Shown here: positions 9,680 to 17,840 of the stretch, piece by piece
How positions within the stretch are numbered: the stretch's first letter is position 1
Layout: every line of letters begins with the position of its first letter
The notes under the pieces: model-generated
Seen by the model: the letters and a program-made list of their open reading frames with translations, nothing else
What the model was told of the DNA's origin: nothing
The model's database searches: none
Program-made: the position numbers and the translations under genes
Virus record (IMG/VR): IMGVR_UViG_3300047546_001988
Location: 1 to 33,413 of that record
Strand: one strand, 5' to 3'
DNA: 33,413 nucleotides
Source of the DNA: a virus

Positions 9680-11505
9680 TTTTTCAAAGGAACTGCAAGA
9701 ATGCCTTGGATGCGCTTCAAATATGCCTTCCCAACTTCATCGGAAGTAGGTTTCTTTCCTGTCACTCTAAGCAAATCAGCCTCAATTTTTTGCCGTTCAG
9801 AAGCTGGGATGTCTTCATATTTAATGCGCCCCTGAGTTGAAACAATATCCGCAGTGGTCATTTCACGGAGCGGTTTTTTCCCTCCAAACCATTTCCCTTC
9901 CTGAATAAATTCAGCAGCAAACGCATCCGCAAGGTGTCGCTTTTGCTCTGGAGTCAGTTGCTGTGCGCTGAATGCTTCTGTTAATTTTCTATGATACGCA
10001 ACCGATTCACGTCCTTCCTTTAATGCTTTTGAGGCCATAAATTCTTTCGTGAAGAAATTGGCATCCTTTTCATTATCGGAAGCAGCTCGGTTTTGCTCCG
10101 TTTGCCCGCGTTCACGCAAAGACTTCTGCATACGCATCGCTTCTTGAAACTCTTTCTGAGTCAGAGACACTTTCGTCTCTTCAATTTGTCCGGCCAGATT
10201 TTTCCGAACCAAAACCACTTCGCCGTTGAAGTCCGCATTTTTGAAAGCATCAACCAACGCCGGATCGCTGCTGAAAGCCCAATCATTCAACCGCTGAATC
10301 ACTTGAGGGCGTTCCGCTTCACTTTTGTCGAATCCCTTGAGTAACCGCATCTGAGTGCTGCCATCCAAAACAGGAAACCGTGGATCTGCTTTAAGCGTCT
10401 CTTGCGTTTGGATTTTCCCGGCTACCATATCGGAATAAATCTGCTCCGAAAGCTCTGCGTCCTTCTGGCGCTGCAAGGTTTTTTTCTCGTTGAAAATTGT
10501 GTTTATGTAATTTTCTGTCGCATCATTAGTTTTTTGATCCGTAGACAACCCGTTTTTTCGAACAACTTCGAGAGCCCGCTGATGCTGTTCTGCAAGCGTT
10601 CCAAACGACTGGCCAAGAATAGGATCACCAGAACCAGCGATGCTGATTGCGATGTCGGCGTTGTTTTTTGCCTGCGCACTAAAAACAGATTTGTTTATGT
10701 GATCGAAAACGCGGGCCTTGTCCGGGATTGCGTCCGCATAACGGTCGGCAATCACTTTTGCGGCTTGTGGATTCGTCTCAATCAACATCGGCAAAATCTG
10801 TTTCAGCGCTTTGCCTTGGTTTTCAAGAGTCAACCGTTTTGCCGCTTCGGCTCTGTTTGCGTCCGGCACTTGTGTCAACGGATCAAAAGCGCGTTGCCGT
10901 CCAGCAATTGCGATTTGATCCATCACATCGTCAATCACTGCGGTATTCCATCCGCTTTCCTGCGCTGGATCCACAGACACCACGTTATTCGGATCAACAG
11001 CCAAAGCAGAAGTGACACGGTTGATCGCCGATTCGTTCACCTGGTTGAACGACAACTCAACCGTTCGATCACGCTGAACGCCGATACGCTGCTGAAGGCT
11101 TCGGTCGAAAGACGACAACATCCCGAGCTTCGAGCGCTGGAATTTGCCCTTTGCTTCTGGAGTGGAAAGCTGGGATTCGATCTCATCCAGCTTCCTTTGG
11201 TAATTCTGACGAATCCCGCCAGACTTGGACATCAAGTCCCCACCCTCCATCTGCATCACGCCAACGCCTTTGTCCGTCCCGTAAAGCGTTTCGGTCTCAA
11301 GCGTGTTTGCCGCAGCGAAGGCTTGGTTCAGCGACGCCTCAATTGCTCGATTCCGTTCCGCTGTGTAGATTTGCCGAACGTCTTGCCCAAGATTTGACAA
11401 GCCTCGGCCAATGGCAGACACGTCCGCCGGTTGCACCTGCAACGTCCCAGAGGGCATTTGAGCCTGCGCAATCTGCGGGCCTTCGTAAGTGGGAACTCGT
11501 GGCAT
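9676..11505 (-). CDS. Internal virion (ejection) protein, gp15-like
   Basis: 609 residues, largely alpha-helical and rich in Q, A, K and E, with no membrane segment. It opens with a proline- and glutamine-rich lead (PRVPTYEGPQIAQAQMPSG) followed by GLSNLGQDVRQIYTAERNRA. This is the usual start of podovirus ejection proteins of the gp15 position, many of which are annotated as internal virion protein C. It starts at ATG 11505 with a clear TAGGAG ribosome-binding site about 9 bases upstream. It ends in an ATGA overlap with the 2340-residue protein. With its two neighbours it should form the transenvelope channel for DNA ejection. Assignment rests on position and composition rather than on a specific motif. 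Confidence 0.75.
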   Translation of the reverse strand: MPRVPTYEGPQIAQAQMPSGTLQVQPADVSAIGRGLSNLGQDVRQIYTAERNRAIEASLNQAFAAANTLETETLYGTDKGVGVMQMEGGDLMSKSGGIRQNYQRKLDEIESQLSTPEAKGKFQRSKLGMLSSFDRSLQQRIGVQRDRTVELSFNQVNESAINRVTSALAVDPNNVVSVDPAQESGWNTAVIDDVMDQIAIAGRQRAFDPLTQVPDANRAEAAKRLTLENQGKALKQILPMLIETNPQAAKVIADRYADAIPDKARVFDHINKSVFSAQAKNNADIAISIAGSGDPILGQSFGTLAEQHQRALEVVRKNGLSTDQKTNDATENYINTIFNEKKTLQRQKDAELSEQIYSDMVAGKIQTQETLKADPRFPVLDGSTQMRLLKGFDKSEAERPQVIQRLNDWAFSSDPALVDAFKNADFNGEVVLVRKNLAGQIEETKVSLTQKEFQEAMRMQKSLRERGQTEQNRAASDNEKDANFFTKEFMASKALKEGRESVAYHRKLTEAFSAQQLTPEQKRHLADAFAAEFIQEGKWFGGKKPLREMTTADIVSTQGRIKYEDIPASERQKIEADLLRVTGKKPTSDEVGKAYLKRIQGILAVPLKK

Positions 11506-11515
11506 CGTGAAACTC

Positions 11516-11986
11516 CTATCTCATTTGTTTTGCAATGTCTCCACTGCCACCCAAAACAGTGCCAGCAGCGTTTGCAATTCCCTGCTGCATCGCAACCTTT
11601 CCCTGCAATTCAAAGGAAAGCCCCTGCTGTTCGTAACCCCATGCTTCCATGGCAGCGTTATTGCGAATCGTGGTTGCGTCGATCTCGCCCCAGTAAGCCG
11701 ATTGCTCTTGCACTGCTGCTGCCGTGCCAGTGTCAAGAAGGATGTTCTGAGCCGCGAATCCAACACGTTGAGCGCCAATGAGACTTCCAACCTTCATGCG
11801 TTGGCGTTTCACCGCTTCCTCACCCTGTTGCAATGCGTAGGAACCGCGCATGCGCTGAACCTTGGCGTTGTACTCGGCAATCTGCTTTGCCGTCTTGGCT
11901 TGGTAATACTGAGAAATTGCAGTGAACGCCGTTCCTGCGGCCTGCAAACCCATCGCTGCCGGAGATGCTGGAGATGCTGGAACCAT
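11516..11986 (-). CDS. Internal virion protein, gp14-like
   Basis: 156 residues. The ATG at 11986 lies one base after the stop of tail tubular B, so I prefer it to the longer in-frame reading that overlaps that gene. The N-terminus is Ala/Pro/Ser-rich. The body is one long helical region (GTAFTAISQYYQAKTAKQIAEYNAKVQRM) followed by a QRVGFAAQNILLDTGTAAAVQEQSAYWGEIDA motif. This AAQN-x3-DTG-x-A-x8-E pattern is typical of phage internal virion protein B / gp14-type proteins. The C-terminus has a glycine- and alanine-rich hydrophobic stretch. It likely interacts with the outer membrane during ejection. This is a family-level assignment. Confidence 0.75.
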   Translation of the reverse strand: MVPASPASPAAMGLQAAGTAFTAISQYYQAKTAKQIAEYNAKVQRMRGSYALQQGEEAVKRQRMKVGSLIGAQRVGFAAQNILLDTGTAAAVQEQSAYWGEIDATTIRNNAAMEAWGYEQQGLSFELQGKVAMQQGIANAAGTVLGGSGDIAKQMR

Positions 11987-11987
11987 G

Positions 11988-14285
11988 TTATTTTGTGTTC
12001 GTAACTGTGACCTGAGGAACCACAGCAAGAACTGTGATCGGCAATGGATCTTGCTGCTGCACGACGATCTGTCCGTTGCGGTCCCATTGCCCAACCGTTT
12101 GGACTTCAACGACACCAGTCGTCATCGAAACCGGATCAGTGTAAGGCTCGAACTGGCGCTGTTTCAACTCGCGAAGGTGATTCACGTCAGGGCCTGCAAA
12201 CACGCCGCGCGTCGATTCCACGAACAGTGAAACCCGGTGAATCAGCTTTTGCTTGTCCACAAGCGTTTCCTGATTCGGAGAATCAATCGTCAGCGTCTTC
12301 ATCGTGGACGTGTACGGAAGCCCAACGTGCACGACGCCAGCAGGCCGCTCCAACGTCACCTTGCCAGTGCCATCCACGACGCGCGCAGGATGGACGTTTC
12401 CATCTGCGAGGATCGCCACGGTTTTCCCAATCAGCCATGTGATCCCGGTGATTTCGTCCACGCACTTCGTCCATGTCGTGCTCGATACCCCCAGGTATCC
12501 TGATGCCGGAATGTTTTTGCTCGGTTGCACTCGAACCACGGTGCCGGAAACGTACTCCAGAACGGTGAACCGAATCAGCACCCCTGCCACGGTCAAATCA
12601 AAGGCGTTGCCAACGTCGCCAGCCACAAAGATCGAACTGGATGCCGTCAACGTTTGAATCGTCTGCACGGTCGTCCCTGTGAAAGACGTCACTGTGAGCG
12701 TTGTCGATCCCGCGTTTGTCCCGTTGTACGTTCCGCCAGAGTCCACGAAAAACGCGTCCGTTTTAACATCGAACACCTCTGAAGTGTGTCGGCGCGCAAA
12801 GCGTTCGATGTAACGTTTGGTTGCCCCGCTGATCGTCCGGTTTACCACCACGTAAACCGCATCCTCAGTGCCTTCTGACACGCAACAAACGTCTTCGAAC
12901 GTACCATCTGTAACGTGCCGATGCCATCCCCAAACCTCGTGTTCTTTCACGTAAGTAAGCCCGAGAAGCGTTCCGTCATCACGGACAGACCACACGACTG
13001 AATGTGGAATCTGCTGATAATCCCACGCCAGCAACTGATAGCCATCGACCATGTGCGCCGCGAACACGGTCAAATCCCGGCCAGTGTATCCATCAGACCC
13101 AAAATCATACCGAAGATCCCGAACCACACTTCCACGGGCCTGCACGTACAAGGCATTGTTGGCAACCACGATTGGAGCAAGCGAAGAAGATCCGTTGTAA
13201 CCCTGTTGCCGAAGGTTGATCGCGGTCGGCCTGATTGCCCCGTCGCCATCGCCCAAAACAAGCCATTCCCCGCCACTTGTGAGAATCAGAAGCTGATTCA
13301 CCTCGACGAGGTGTTGAACCCTGTTTACCTGCCTTCCCGCGATGGTGAATGTGATCGCGTCGTCATCCTGGATGGGGCTGCGATACGTGAAATTTTTGTA
13401 CGAACCAGATTTCGAGAGCCACACCTTTTCCGGCTCATTGTTCGTGGCAGCAAACACTGCTCGCTGCTGATAATACGCAGTCGTCGAAGGGTAGTTCCCA
13501 GCCGAAGGAAACGGGTTCCGAGTGATCGGCGGAGTGTCCGTCACGTCCGGTGTGATCCCGTCATCTGTGAACGACAGTTCCTTCGTGTAACCGATGTACC
13601 CAAAAACGCCGTTCTTCTTTTTGTAGACGTTGTACTCGCCAGCTCCGGAAACGGTGTTCCATGAAATCACCATGGGCTGCGAACTCGTCACCGTATGGCT
13701 CGACCCGATCTCAGCAGTCGGCTCCGACTCTTCAAACGTCTCCGCTTTCACCGACGTCACCTTGTAGTAAGTCGTGGTTCCAGCCGAGTGATCCAACGCA
13801 AGCCCGGTCGGAGCCGCAATGCTCGGGGCGTACGTGATCGCGGTCAGCGTCCACGATGTGTCGCCAGTTCGAGCCAGAACGCGCGGCGCATAGTTCGGGT
13901 GGACGATCGTTACGATGTCTCCGGACTGCACGTAATTCAGCGAAGCAAGATCCGCTGTGACGTACGGGGTGACAATCTCATACGGGACTCCCGAAACAGT
14001 AAGCTGCACGCCGTTCTTGATGACGCGCATGTACAGGTTTCCAAATTCGAGCACATACGTTTGCGATGCGTTGAACGCAAACCGAATCAGTCGCACCTTT
14101 GCTGACGAGGTTTTCACCTCGCAAATGAACTTCGTCCCCGGCCTGTTCGCCACGCCACCATGACGCATGACGATGAAATTCTCGCACGTCTCAAGCCCGG
14201 ACTGATACTTGGCTTGATCGCTGCGAGCGTACAACGCCGGGGCAATCTCGCCACCAGCAAACGACCTTTGCGATATGCTCGGCAT
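11988..14285 (-). CDS. Tail tubular protein B (tail nozzle)
   Basis: 765 residues, beta-rich. The N-terminus SQRSFAGGEIAPALYARSDQAKYQSGLETCENFIVMRHGGVANRPGTKF... contains the very widespread podovirus signature GGEIAP-x-L-x-R-D-x4-Y-x2-G-x3-C-N-x5-GG-x3-RPGT of tail-tubular B / nozzle-type proteins. It follows tail tubular A with one intergenic base and precedes the gp14-like protein. Its role is to form the distal tube of the short tail, gating DNA release and carrying the fibres with protein A. The ATG at 14285 is the natural start because it sits directly behind the stop of the preceding gene. Confidence 0.9.
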   Translation of the reverse strand: MPSISQRSFAGGEIAPALYARSDQAKYQSGLETCENFIVMRHGGVANRPGTKFICEVKTSSAKVRLIRFAFNASQTYVLEFGNLYMRVIKNGVQLTVSGVPYEIVTPYVTADLASLNYVQSGDIVTIVHPNYAPRVLARTGDTSWTLTAITYAPSIAAPTGLALDHSAGTTTYYKVTSVKAETFEESEPTAEIGSSHTVTSSQPMVISWNTVSGAGEYNVYKKKNGVFGYIGYTKELSFTDDGITPDVTDTPPITRNPFPSAGNYPSTTAYYQQRAVFAATNNEPEKVWLSKSGSYKNFTYRSPIQDDDAITFTIAGRQVNRVQHLVEVNQLLILTSGGEWLVLGDGDGAIRPTAINLRQQGYNGSSSLAPIVVANNALYVQARGSVVRDLRYDFGSDGYTGRDLTVFAAHMVDGYQLLAWDYQQIPHSVVWSVRDDGTLLGLTYVKEHEVWGWHRHVTDGTFEDVCCVSEGTEDAVYVVVNRTISGATKRYIERFARRHTSEVFDVKTDAFFVDSGGTYNGTNAGSTTLTVTSFTGTTVQTIQTLTASSSIFVAGDVGNAFDLTVAGVLIRFTVLEYVSGTVVRVQPSKNIPASGYLGVSSTTWTKCVDEITGITWLIGKTVAILADGNVHPARVVDGTGKVTLERPAGVVHVGLPYTSTMKTLTIDSPNQETLVDKQKLIHRVSLFVESTRGVFAGPDVNHLRELKQRQFEPYTDPVSMTTGVVEVQTVGQWDRNGQIVVQQQDPLPITVLAVVPQVTVTNTK

Positions 14286-14286
14286 A

Positions 14287-14961
14287 CTAGGTTATGCTGA
14301 TCCCGCTCGGGAAGATGTTGCTCCAATCGTTCGTGGTCGATCCGCTGGATGTATAGCCACGCGACACCACAAATTCGGTATCCAGATCGTGAATCTGTTC
14401 GGATTCATTGAACGCAACACGCAACGCCATATCTCTTTCCATCTGAAACATTTGCAACGCTTGTTTCCGGATGTTGTCCGAAACAGCAAGAGGCATGGCA
14501 AGCTCAGCGGCCAAGAGCCACGCAAAGCATGACAGAAACATGGAATCAAACTGCGTCGGATCTTCAATCCGGCGGGTGTACTCGATCCCGGCATCCTTCG
14601 CGTTCGTGTAAATCAAACGCCCAGCCGAACCCGATCCGATCTCATACGGTTCCGCGCGCAATTCACGGCGACCGCTTGGAGTCAGGATCTTCCGAACCGT
14701 CAGCGCATCTGTGGGATAGCGATAAACGTAATCCCATTCAGCATTCCAAACGGATTCTCCAGACTCAGAAACAAGGGCCAAAGACTGAAACGTCCGAGCA
14801 AACGGCCACGGCATTTCCCTAAGCAACCTGTCTCGTGTTTGCGTGTAGAGCACATTGCAAACAATCGCTTCTTGGGAAGATTCGCTTAGGCTGGAAATGA
14901 AATTGGAAACTCCAATCCGGGCCAGAGACGTGTTGCAGATTTGAACCTCTGTTTGAGCCAT
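14287..14961 (-). CDS. Tail tubular protein A (head-tail adaptor)
   Basis: 224 residues. It opens with QTEVQICNTSLARIGV, the hallmark start of tail-tubular A / gp11-type proteins. It continues with YTQTRDRLLREMPWPFARTFQSLAL, W-x2-EWDYVYRYPTDAL and, near the C-terminus, FLSCFAWLLAAELAMPLAVSD, all of which fit the family. It forms the dodecameric ring between portal and nozzle. The gene sits between a short head-associated gene and tail tubular B. A GC-rich hairpin lies 14-33 bases upstream of the ATG and may separate head and tail expression. Confidence 0.9.
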   Translation of the reverse strand: MAQTEVQICNTSLARIGVSNFISSLSESSQEAIVCNVLYTQTRDRLLREMPWPFARTFQSLALVSESGESVWNAEWDYVYRYPTDALTVRKILTPSGRRELRAEPYEIGSGSAGRLIYTNAKDAGIEYTRRIEDPTQFDSMFLSCFAWLLAAELAMPLAVSDNIRKQALQMFQMERDMALRVAFNESEQIHDLDTEFVVSRGYTSSGSTTNDWSNIFPSGISIT

Positions 14962-14974
14962 AACGAAAAGAAGA

Positions 14975-14994
14975 GGGGCGGGTTTCCCCGCCCC
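14975..14994 (-). terminator. GC-rich hairpin between head and tail genes (possible terminator/attenuator)
   Basis: An 8-bp perfect stem (14975-14982 with 14987-14994, pattern GGGGCGGG/CCCGCCCC) with a 4-base loop sits in the 61-bp gap between the 64-residue head gene and tail tubular A. Read on the minus strand, the direction of transcription, it is followed by TCTTCTTTT, a broken T-tract. It could attenuate tail expression or stabilise a processed mRNA end. A full terminator is uncertain because the T-run is interrupted. Confidence 0.5.
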
Positions 14995-15022
14995 CCAAGT
15001 TGAACACTAACCAGTCACCACG

Positions 15023-15217
15023 TCAACGCCCCCGCTTCTTAGGAAGAACAGTTTCATCCACTTCCTCCGATTTTTCATCGGAAACGGGTTGAGTAGGTTC
15101 TTCCAAAGATTCCATCCACGTTTTCGAAAACGCGGGTTCTGGAACTTCGAACTCTGCGCCGGGAGGCCGAAGCGACCCACCGAAGAATCCCAAACGAGTA
15201 GCGCGAACGCGGATCAT
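15023..15217 (-). CDS. Small head-associated hypothetical protein
   Basis: 64 residues starting MIRVRATRLGFFGGSLRPPGAEFEV, then FSKTWMESLEE and an acidic tail ending in PKKRGR. Short phage proteins with this 'ATRLGF-GG-RPPG-x-F-x-V ... FS-x-WME' layout occur next to capsid and head-completion genes, but their role is not established to my knowledge. It begins two bases after the stop of the cement-protein gene. The C-terminal half is charged and probably disordered. Confidence 0.75.
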   Translation of the reverse strand: MIRVRATRLGFFGGSLRPPGAEFEVPEPAFSKTWMESLEEPTQPVSDEKSEEVDETVLPKKRGR

Positions 15218-15219
15218 GT

Positions 15220-15663
15220 TTAGGAGATGGTGATCGCGTCAGCGTAGATGCGTTGAGCCTGAACGCCACGCACGAGACCGGCCTTGTAAACGGCCACGGG
15301 CGAGGTTCCGCCTTGGGTGTACTGCAAACGCATAAAGCGTTCGTAGTTGCCAAAGGGCAGGCAAACCAGGAGCACGTTTCCGCCAGCAGCAGGCAACGCG
15401 ATACCACTGTAAGTCGCAATCGCCGTGGGAGACGAAAACGCCTCATTGTCATCGGTCTGAATCACGATGCTTACCGTGGGAGACGTTCCGGTGACACCGG
15501 TGACAGTCACTTGCAGATAAACATCTTCGCCAACACCCAAATCACGCGCGGTGTTACCGGTGTAAAATGGGCCATTGTCGATGGTGTCAGTCGATGCGGT
15601 TGCAGAAGTTCCAGTGATCGACTGAGCGTCACTGAATAGAATTTGACGATCAAGGATGGGCAT
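15220..15663 (-). CDS. Capsid cement protein, Bbp16-like
   Basis: 147 residues from ATG 15663. An upstream in-frame codon would extend it into the capsid gene and is rejected. The sequence MPILDRQILFSDAQSITGTSATASTDTID, then ARDLGVGEDVYLQVTV and PFGNYERFMRLQYTQGG, matches the pattern of BPP-1 Bbp16-type proteins. These form a jellyroll cement (decoration) protein that clamps capsomers of BPP-1-like heads. It lies immediately downstream of the major capsid gene, as in that phage group. Composition is beta-rich and low in lysine, as expected for a surface jellyroll. Confidence 0.8.
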   Translation of the reverse strand: MPILDRQILFSDAQSITGTSATASTDTIDNGPFYTGNTARDLGVGEDVYLQVTVTGVTGTSPTVSIVIQTDDNEAFSSPTAIATYSGIALPAAGGNVLLVCLPFGNYERFMRLQYTQGGTSPVAVYKAGLVRGVQAQRIYADAITIS

Positions 15664-15667
15664 AAAC

Positions 15668-16663
15668 TTAGGAGACTGCGGCTTCGTTTTCGAGGATCTG
15701 ATCCGAGGTTTGAACCGGGATCCCACGGAATTTGGTGATGAGTTTGCCGTCGAAGTTATCGACAGTGATCTGGCTGGATGCCTTGTTCAGCGCTTGGATG
15801 TCCAGCATCTGGCGAACCGTGCGGTTCACGTAGAACACTGGCTTCCCAAGACTCAGCGACGGGATGCGATGCACAGCGCGAATCATGAGCTTGGTCAGAT
15901 CCGCGGCAGAAGATTCCGCCACGAGATTGGACACATCGATGTTCGCGATCCGGACAGCATAACGCCAGTCACGGACTGCGAGACCGCACTTCCACTGCCA
16001 GCGGTCCACGTAGGCTTTCATTCGCCCAGTGCCGATGCCAGTGCCAGTCTGGATCAACTGTTCGCCAAGATCCTCATGAACGAGACCAGCTTGGGACCCT
16101 TTCGGATAAATCCCGTGCACGGTATTTTCACCCCATGCGATGAGCCAAATCGACGTGTTGTCCGATCCGGAGCCACCGCCTGAAATGACGTTCTGGCCGA
16201 TGTTCCCGGTCAAAGCGTTGTAACGAGGTGCAAACCCCGTGAACACTTCAGGTTGAGTTGCAGCGTTCCCATAGAACAGCGTTTGAGCCATGGTCTGGTT
16301 CATCGCTTCAATGAAGGCGGCGCCTTCACTGAGTCGGAACCCGGCATCATTTCCGTTCAGGGTCGCCAGATCGTAATCGACTTCAGAGATCGCCTCGAAC
16401 ATGGCGCACTGTTCGTCGATTTGTGCGGTCTGCGACTTGGACGGGGTGACACCCTCATTCAGACGACGGGCCGTGATAGTGGGTAGCCCAACGCGTTGAG
16501 TCGTGCGGTGACCGGTAGGCAAATTGCCTTCCCGCCACATCATGTCATCAAGGATGGGGTTGGTTTGAGACAGCAGCTCCACGATCGCCGGAATCCGGCC
16601 ATCAGGGTCCACTCGTTTTGCGACGTCAGCCAACGTGGCGACGTTAGTTGCAATGGTTGCCAT
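15668..16663 (-). CDS. Major capsid protein, BPP-1 (Bbp17)-like
   Basis: 331 residues. The N-terminus TLADVAKRVDPDGRIPAIVELLSQTNPILDDMMWREGN, followed by P-TGHRTTQRVGLPT and ARRLNEGVTPSKSQTAQ, is the standard start of the HK97-fold capsid family found in BPP-1-like podoviruses. The C-terminal region (KPVFYVNRTVRQMLDIQAL, later FRGIPVQTSDQIL-NE) also fits. It assembles the icosahedral shell. It is flanked upstream by the scaffold-like gene and downstream by the cement protein, the expected head-module order. Family identity is strong by eye; the exact clade is inferred. Confidence 0.9.
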   Translation of the reverse strand: MATIATNVATLADVAKRVDPDGRIPAIVELLSQTNPILDDMMWREGNLPTGHRTTQRVGLPTITARRLNEGVTPSKSQTAQIDEQCAMFEAISEVDYDLATLNGNDAGFRLSEGAAFIEAMNQTMAQTLFYGNAATQPEVFTGFAPRYNALTGNIGQNVISGGGSGSDNTSIWLIAWGENTVHGIYPKGSQAGLVHEDLGEQLIQTGTGIGTGRMKAYVDRWQWKCGLAVRDWRYAVRIANIDVSNLVAESSAADLTKLMIRAVHRIPSLSLGKPVFYVNRTVRQMLDIQALNKASSQITVDNFDGKLITKFRGIPVQTSDQILENEAAVS

Positions 16664-16682
16664 TGTTTATTGGGTTTGTGGG

Positions 16683-17261
16683 TTACTCTTTCTTTGCCAT
16701 GCCGGGATAAAAAATCTCAGCCATGGTCTTTTCCTTTGAAACAGGGGCGCCGGTTGAAACCATGCGATCCTCTTTCATCGCTTTTCCGATATTCGCAAAG
16801 AGCCGAACCAATTCCGGGTGATTCCCGTAACCAGTTTCATTGAGCATCTTCTTGAACTCAGGAGATGCAAACCGGTCTAAAGCAGCCCTTGCACTTGTGA
16901 CGGTGGAATTGAAGTTCTCGCCACCAAGTTCTTTATCCGCTTTGACTTGTTCACCCCACTGAGCCGTTTGGGTGCTCCACTCTTGCGTTCTCTTGTCAAC
17001 AAACCCGGACAACAACTGGTTGTCTCGTTCCACCAATTTCTGCGCCGCTTCTGGTGTTAGTCCAAGCTCTTTGGCCAAGCCCTTGAACTGCTCCAAATGG
17101 GTATTATCAAACAACGCATTTTCCGGGGCCTTGAGGTCATATTGAACCTCGACCGGCGGAGGCGTCACTTGTGCGCCTGCAACTGGTTCGGTTTGCTGAA
17201 CCGGAGTTTGAGCCTGTCCTTGTGGTGAAGCCTGCGGATCGGCCAAAATTTGGTCTGCCAT
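16683..17261 (-). CDS. Scaffolding protein
   Basis: 192 residues, directly upstream of the capsid gene. The first 45 residues are rich in Q, P, A and T and disordered. The middle is helical (HLEQFKGLAKELGLTPEAAQKLVERDNQLL). Then comes ADKELGGENFNSTVTSARAALDRFASPEFKKMLNETGYGNHPELVRLFANIGKAMKED, a strongly recurring C-terminal segment of phage scaffold-type proteins. It guides capsid assembly and leaves the prohead. No protease motif is visible. The short basic C-terminus (PGMAKKE) is typical of scaffold-capsid contact tails. Confidence 0.85.
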   Translation of the reverse strand: MADQILADPQASPQGQAQTPVQQTEPVAGAQVTPPPVEVQYDLKAPENALFDNTHLEQFKGLAKELGLTPEAAQKLVERDNQLLSGFVDKRTQEWSTQTAQWGEQVKADKELGGENFNSTVTSARAALDRFASPEFKKMLNETGYGNHPELVRLFANIGKAMKEDRMVSTGAPVSKEKTMAEIFYPGMAKKE

Positions 17262-17298
17262 AAATATCAGTGATTGTTTGGGTTTCGTCTACTCATTT

Positions 17299-17589
17299 TC
17301 AAGAAAGCGACGACTGCTCCTTCAACATCTGAAGATATTGAGCGGGAGCAACCCTTTGAATTTCAGCCATTAGCTTCAATCCAATGTTGCGAGCGCCTTC
17401 GTTGAAAAATGTCTCAGAATTGCCGGTGTAGCTAAGGCGATACACGCCAGCCATTTCCAAGATTCGGTAAACAAACCTGCGCCCCGTCATCTCTCCCATG
17501 ATCGCGCCAAGATCCTCATCGGCAATTCGTGCGGCACGTTTGGCTTTGCTTTCCTGCTCTGCAACCTGTTGCGGTTCAGCGGCATTCAT
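17299..17589 (-). CDS. Bbp19-like head protein
   Basis: 96 residues from ATG 17589, which overlaps the previous stop as TGATG; longer in-frame readings are rejected. The core MTGRRFVYRILEMAGVYRLSYTGNSETFFNEGARNIGLKLMAEIQRVAPAQYLQML matches the Bbp19 family of BPP-1-like phages (pattern GRR-F-Y-x-L-x3-G-V-Y-x-SF-x-GN, then F-x-EG-x-RN-x-GL-x-L). Proteins of this family sit between portal and scaffold genes and are thought to act in head morphogenesis; the mechanism is not known. The N-terminal 25 residues are charged and helical. Confidence 0.85.
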   Translation of the reverse strand: MNAAEPQQVAEQESKAKRAARIADEDLGAIMGEMTGRRFVYRILEMAGVYRLSYTGNSETFFNEGARNIGLKLMAEIQRVAPAQYLQMLKEQSSLS

Positions 17590-17840
17590 CAGATTATGAC
17601 AGAGATACCGAGAACATCTGAAGCTAGAGCGCAAACATCGTCGTTGCCCCATTCAGGCTCGTTCCGAATTGCAGCGCGCGCGTAAAGGTCTGACTCAACC
17701 AGCTTAAAGCTGATGATGTTCTCTGTCCCTTGAACTGTCCAAGCCGCTTGGCAATGAACAATCCCGGTTCCTATTTCGATTGTGATCAGTTTCAGTTTCA
17801 TTGGGTTACTTGCAGTTCCATCGTTTGAGGTCTTAGCCAT
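17589..17840 (-). CDS. Hypothetical protein in head module
   Basis: 83 residues, no family recognised. The ATG overlaps the stop of the preceding surface-type gene (TAATG) and its own stop overlaps the next gene (TGATG), so translation is probably coupled. The sequence alternates strands (KLKLITIEIGTGIVHCQAAWTVQ) with a short helical C-terminus, suggesting a small beta-sandwich or beta-alpha fold. Position between portal and Bbp19-like genes suggests a structural or assembly role. Confidence 0.7.
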   Translation of the reverse strand: MAKTSNDGTASNPMKLKLITIEIGTGIVHCQAAWTVQGTENIISFKLVESDLYARAAIRNEPEWGNDDVCALASDVLGISVII

